Below are positions 60,957 through 64,000 of a stretch of DNA of 64,000 nucleotides, in pieces. The notes under the pieces are model-generated. The model saw nothing but the letters and a program-made list of their open reading frames with translations, did no database searches and was not told where the DNA came from. The DNA is from an uncultured Bacilli bacterium (lineage in GTDB: Bacteria > Bacillota_I > Bacilli_A > RF39 > UBA660). The stretch's first letter is position 1; every line of letters begins with the position of its first letter. The position numbers were made by a program, and so were the translations under genes. Location: contig CAOOMX010000001.1 of assembly GCA_948497845.1 (NCBI GenBank), forward strand, positions 16,245-80,244, written 5' to 3'.

Positions 60957-61514
60957 ATGGCAGAAAAAAATAAAGATGTAAAAGTAAAAAAACAAAAAGA
61001 AATAAAATATAGAAGTGAAGAACAACAAGAGGTTATTCGTTTTATAATTATTTTAGTTAGTATTTTTGCAGTTGTAGGGATTGTTTATGGGGTTACCAAG
61101 ATATTTATAAAAGATGAAGTTAAAAATACAGATGATGATATTGTTGCTGGTACTGTAAATTATGATATTGTATCTGTTGGAACTATGTTTAATAGAAGTG
61201 AAGAAGAATATTATGTAGCTCTTTATAAGAAAAGTGAAAAAGATGCTATTCTTTATTCGTCTATTATAAATAAATATGCTAATGAAGAAAAATCTTTAAA
61301 AGTATACTTTTGTGATTTAGAAAATAAATTTAATGAAGAGTACTATGTTGGTAATGAAAACAGTAATCCTAAGGCAAAGACCATTGCAGATGTAAAGTTT
61401 GGTGATTTTACTTTGGTTAAAATATCTAAGGGTAAGATTGTAAAATATGTTGAAAATATTGAAGATATGAAAAAAGAACTGAATATTAATACAGAAAAAG
61501 ATAATAATAAATAG
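60957..61514 (+). CDS. Membrane-anchored hypothetical protein
   Basis: The 185-residue protein has a lysine-rich cytosolic N-terminus, one hydrophobic segment (about 26-48) and an extracytoplasmic domain of about 130 residues. The domain contains ILYSSIINKYANEEKSLKVYFCDLENKFNEEY and a later DFTLVKISKGKIVKYVEN. The pattern faintly recalls a thioredoxin fold without the active-site cysteines. TGGAGG precedes ATG 60957. A terminator follows. Confidence 0.55.
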   Translation: MAEKNKDVKVKKQKEIKYRSEEQQEVIRFIIILVSIFAVVGIVYGVTKIFIKDEVKNTDDDIVAGTVNYDIVSVGTMFNRSEEEYYVALYKKSEKDAILYSSIINKYANEEKSLKVYFCDLENKFNEEYYVGNENSNPKAKTIADVKFGDFTLVKISKGKIVKYVENIEDMKKELNINTEKDNNK

Positions 61515-61518
61515 TATA

Positions 61519-61556
61519 AAGAAGTAAGAATTGGAAAACTTACTTCTTTTCTTTTT
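61519..61556 (+). terminator. Intrinsic terminator
   Basis: AAGAAGTAAG (61519-61528) and CTTACTTCTT (61539-61548) form a ten-base-pair stem followed by a T-rich tract. Confidence 0.85.
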
Positions 61557-61592
61557 TACTATAGCATGATAGAATTATCGTAGGGTGATAAC

Positions 61593-62765
61593 GTGAAGAA
61601 TACAAAAGGTTTTAATTTAATTTCAGTAATTCTTATTATTGTAGTTGTTGCTGTTATAGCGGGGGTTACAACAGGAATTATTATGACTAATTCATATCGT
61701 ACGGTAACAACTGATGATGAGGCTTTAAATGAGTTTTTAAGAGTATATAATGAGTTAGTTGATAGTTATTATGAAGATGTAGATAAAACACAAATGCTTA
61801 ATAAAGCTAAAGATGCTATGCTTGATTATTTAGGAGATCCTTATACCACTTATTTAAATAGTGAAGAACGAAAAGCATTGGAAGATAGACTTAATGGGAC
61901 TTATAAAGGAATTGGTGTTTCTTTTGTTGATAAAACGATTGTAGATGTTATGAAAGATACTCCAGCTTCTAAAGCGGGACTACAAAAGGGCGATGTCTTT
62001 GTTAAAATTGATAATAAGTTAGTGGAAAGTTTGAGTGATACACAAATATCTAACTTAATTAAAAATTCTGGGAAAGATGTTGTTAAAGTTGTTGTTTTAC
62101 GTGGAGAAGAAGAAAAAGAGTTTACTATAGAAGTAAAAACTGTAACAGAAAAAGTAGTTGTTTCAGAGAAAATTAAAGATACAAACATTGGATATATTAG
62201 TGTGCCTATTTTTTCAAAAACGATATCACAACAAGTGGAAGAGGCTTTACTGGAGTTAGAAAATGATGGTATTGAAAGTTTAATTTTAGATTTAAGAGAT
62301 GATTCTGGTGGATATTTGGATCAAGCTCAAGATTTGGCAAGTTTATTTTTAGAAAAGGGTAAATTAATTTATTCTTTAGAAAACAAAAATGCTAGAGATG
62401 ATTATTTTGATCAAACGGATACCAAAAGAGAATATGATATTGTAATTTTGATTAATGGAAATTCAGCTTCGGCGGCTGAGATTTTGGCTGCAGCTTTAAA
62501 AGATAGTTATGGTGCTACATTAGTTGGAACTAAAAGCTATGGAAAAGGAAAAGTGCAACAAACATTTACTTTAAGTGATGGGAGTATGGCAAAATATACT
62601 TCTGCTAAATGGTTTAGGCCAGATGGCACTTGTATTGATGAAGTAGGTATTACACCAGATTATGTTGTTAACTTAGAACCTTTATTAGATGATAATGGTG
62701 AACAAATAGGAAATATTGATACCCAACTTGAAAAAGGAATTGATATATTAAGTAATACGGATTAG
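61593..62765 (+). CDS. Carboxy-terminal processing protease (S41, CtpA/CtpB type)
   Basis: This 390-residue protease has a membrane anchor (about 9-30), a helical region, a PDZ domain (about 105-190, GIGVSFVDKTIVDVMKDTPASKAG) and the S41 catalytic domain. The nucleophile lies in NGNSASAAE (Ser291 or Ser293) and the catalytic lysine in SYGKGKVQ. Relatives cleave SpoIVFA or other envelope proteins; CtpB functions in sporulation in Bacillus. GTG 61593 with TAGGGTG upstream is the start. A terminator overlaps its stop. Confidence 0.92.
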   Translation: MKNTKGFNLISVILIIVVVAVIAGVTTGIIMTNSYRTVTTDDEALNEFLRVYNELVDSYYEDVDKTQMLNKAKDAMLDYLGDPYTTYLNSEERKALEDRLNGTYKGIGVSFVDKTIVDVMKDTPASKAGLQKGDVFVKIDNKLVESLSDTQISNLIKNSGKDVVKVVVLRGEEEKEFTIEVKTVTEKVVVSEKIKDTNIGYISVPIFSKTISQQVEEALLELENDGIESLILDLRDDSGGYLDQAQDLASLFLEKGKLIYSLENKNARDDYFDQTDTKREYDIVILINGNSASAAEILAAALKDSYGATLVGTKSYGKGKVQQTFTLSDGSMAKYTSAKWFRPDGTCIDEVGITPDYVVNLEPLLDDNGEQIGNIDTQLEKGIDILSNTD

Positions 62766-62783
62766 TTTTTTCTAATCCTTTTT
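62759..62783 (+). terminator. Intrinsic terminator after the S41 protease gene
   Basis: GGATTAG (62759-62765) pairs with CTAATCC (62772-62778), followed by five T residues. The stem includes the stop codon. Confidence 0.8.
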
Positions 62784-62872
62784 GTTTGGTAAAAGGGATA
62801 TGCGAAAAATTTTTATTTTTGCTATATTTAAAAATTTATTATATAATGTAGTTATGAAAGACGGAGTTAATA

Positions 62873-63394
62873 ATGAAAATAGGAGATAAATATGAAGTAC
62901 ATTGTTATAAACATAATGGAAAAATAAATCAAGCAAGTGATGAAGCTATAGTAGTAGATATTACAGATGAATATATTGTATGTATAAATAATAAAGTTAA
63001 AATTACGGAAAGAGATGGAAGAAGTTATAGAACGAGAGAACCAGCTATATTATTTTTTTATAAAAATTGTTGGTTTAATATTATTGCACAGATGAAATCT
63101 TTTGGTTTATTTTATTATTGCAATATTGGAAGTCCCTTTTTAATAGATGAAAATGTTATTAAATATATAGATTATGATTTAGATTTAAGAGTTTTTCCTA
63201 ATGGCGGCTATAGAATATTGGATAACAATGAATATAAATATCATAAGAAAATCATGAAATATCCTCCGCAAATTGACTATATTGTGAAACGTGAATTAAA
63301 TAAATTGATAGAAATGAAGAAAAATAACGCTGGACCATTTGACAAATCGATTATTGCGTACTATAATAAGTTCATTACTTTTGAAAAGAAGTAA
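62873..63394 (+). CDS. DUF402/Ntdp-type nucleoside tri-/diphosphate phosphatase
   Basis: This 173-residue protein matches the DUF402/Ntdp family. It has YKHNGKINQASDEAIVVD, then TERDGRSYRTREPAILFFYKNCWFNIIAQ, YYCNIGSPF and the acidic IKYIDYDLDLRVFPNGG motif that binds metal and nucleotides. The family hydrolyses nucleoside tri- and diphosphates. AGACGGAG upstream of ATG 62873 is the SD. It is the last protein gene before the rRNA operon. Confidence 0.85.
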   Translation: MKIGDKYEVHCYKHNGKINQASDEAIVVDITDEYIVCINNKVKITERDGRSYRTREPAILFFYKNCWFNIIAQMKSFGLFYYCNIGSPFLIDENVIKYIDYDLDLRVFPNGGYRILDNNEYKYHKKIMKYPPQIDYIVKRELNKLIEMKKNNAGPFDKSIIAYYNKFITFEKK

Positions 63395-63459
63395 TGAATT
63401 TTTTAAAAACTAGTGCATATATTAATTAAGGAGAGGGCAAAAAATACTAGAAAAATTCA

Positions 63460-63536
63460 GTATTTTGTCAAAAAAGTCAAAAAAATTAAAAAAAATTAAA
63501 ATTTTTGTTGACAACCTCGAACTAGTTTGGTATATT
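63460..63536 (+). promoter_or_regulatory. rRNA operon promoter with UP-element-like A-tracts
   Basis: TTGACA (63508-63513), 17 bases and a TG-extended TATATT (63531-63536) make a near-consensus promoter. Upstream, 63460-63507 is nearly all A and T with repeated A-tracts, as in UP elements. It is the strongest promoter in the window. Confidence 0.9.
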
Positions 63537-63566
63537 ACTAGTGCACACAGGAAAAAAGGTGCAGAA

Positions 63567-63580
63567 TGATCTTTGAAAAC
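63567..63580 (+). promoter_or_regulatory. boxA-type antitermination element of the rrn leader
   Basis: TGATCTTTGAAAAC, typical of Firmicute rRNA leaders, lies about 70 bases before the 16S gene and could bind the Nus factors. Confidence 0.65.
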
Positions 63581-63648
63581 TAAGTAAAAAAGTCAATTTT
63601 GAGTAGCTTTGATTAAACTGAAATTTAAACGTTTAGTAATAAACATTT

Positions 63649-64000
<352 letters not shown>

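Overview
The window is a strongly AT-rich chromosome segment of a low-GC Gram-positive bacterium. The gene content is that of a Bacilli or Erysipelotrichia-like lineage, probably an uncultured gut-type member; this placement is inferred. Supporting evidence is the rpmH-rnpA-yidC-khpB-mnmE-mnmG-rsmG-noc block, typical of the origin-proximal left arm of Bacilli, together with delta-type RNA polymerase subunit, CdaA/CdaR, long-form HPF and four engulfment-stage sporulation genes (spoIIR, spoIID, spoIIQ, spoIIID). TGA is a normal stop here: several genes end in it and prfB carries the classical RF2 autoregulatory frameshift site. This excludes a Mycoplasma-type code. Almost all genes lie on the + strand, as expected for one replichore read away from the origin. 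The window ends inside a 16S rRNA gene behind a near-consensus rrn promoter.

Layout. 1-9.5 kb: a phosphodiesterase tail, a nonsense-split glutamine-amidotransferase-type hydrolase, then the conserved rpmH-to-noc block with a perfect Noc-binding palindrome between mnmE and an inserted acetyltransferase gene. 9.6-13.9 kb: an accessory locus with a membrane-anchored XRE regulator, a small secreted protein behind a large hairpin, an ABC ATPase and two FtsX-like permeases. 13.9-15.8 kb: a frameshifted class A penicillin-binding protein on the minus strand. 15.9-32.5 kb: conserved blocks (DUF1934-argS-rpoE, prfA-prmC-spoIIR, murA, rpmE, rpiB, spoIID-spoIIQ-spoIIID, csp, hpf, secA) that resemble a compacted version of the left arm of Bacillus subtilis. 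32.6-34.6 kb: a decayed mobile-type patch with KilA-N and RhuM pseudogenes. 34.7-42.9 kb: accessory genes, including a phospholipase C-like protein, a compositionally foreign surface-protein remnant, a LysR regulator divergent from a DUF2099 (methanogenesis marker 8-like) protein, a HipA-like protein and a NERD-HRDC protein. 42.9-56.3 kb: prfB-tilS-ftsH-secG, rnr-smpB and cdaA-cdaR with interspersed unknowns. 56.3-63.4 kb: surface and envelope proteins, a tandem paralogue pair, a carboxy-terminal processing protease and an Ntdp-type phosphatase, then the rRNA operon.

What stands out: a three-of-four Noc specificity signature matched by an exact Noc site a few genes upstream; the regulator/secreted-protein/ABC locus, which is the best candidate for an undescribed system; an apparent non-AUG start for rpiB; SD-sequestering hairpins before spoIIQ and spoIIID; a 32-bp perfect palindrome at an apparent deletion in the KilA-N pseudogene; and several broken genes (hydrolase, PBP, KilA-N, RhuM) that are real decay or assembly errors.
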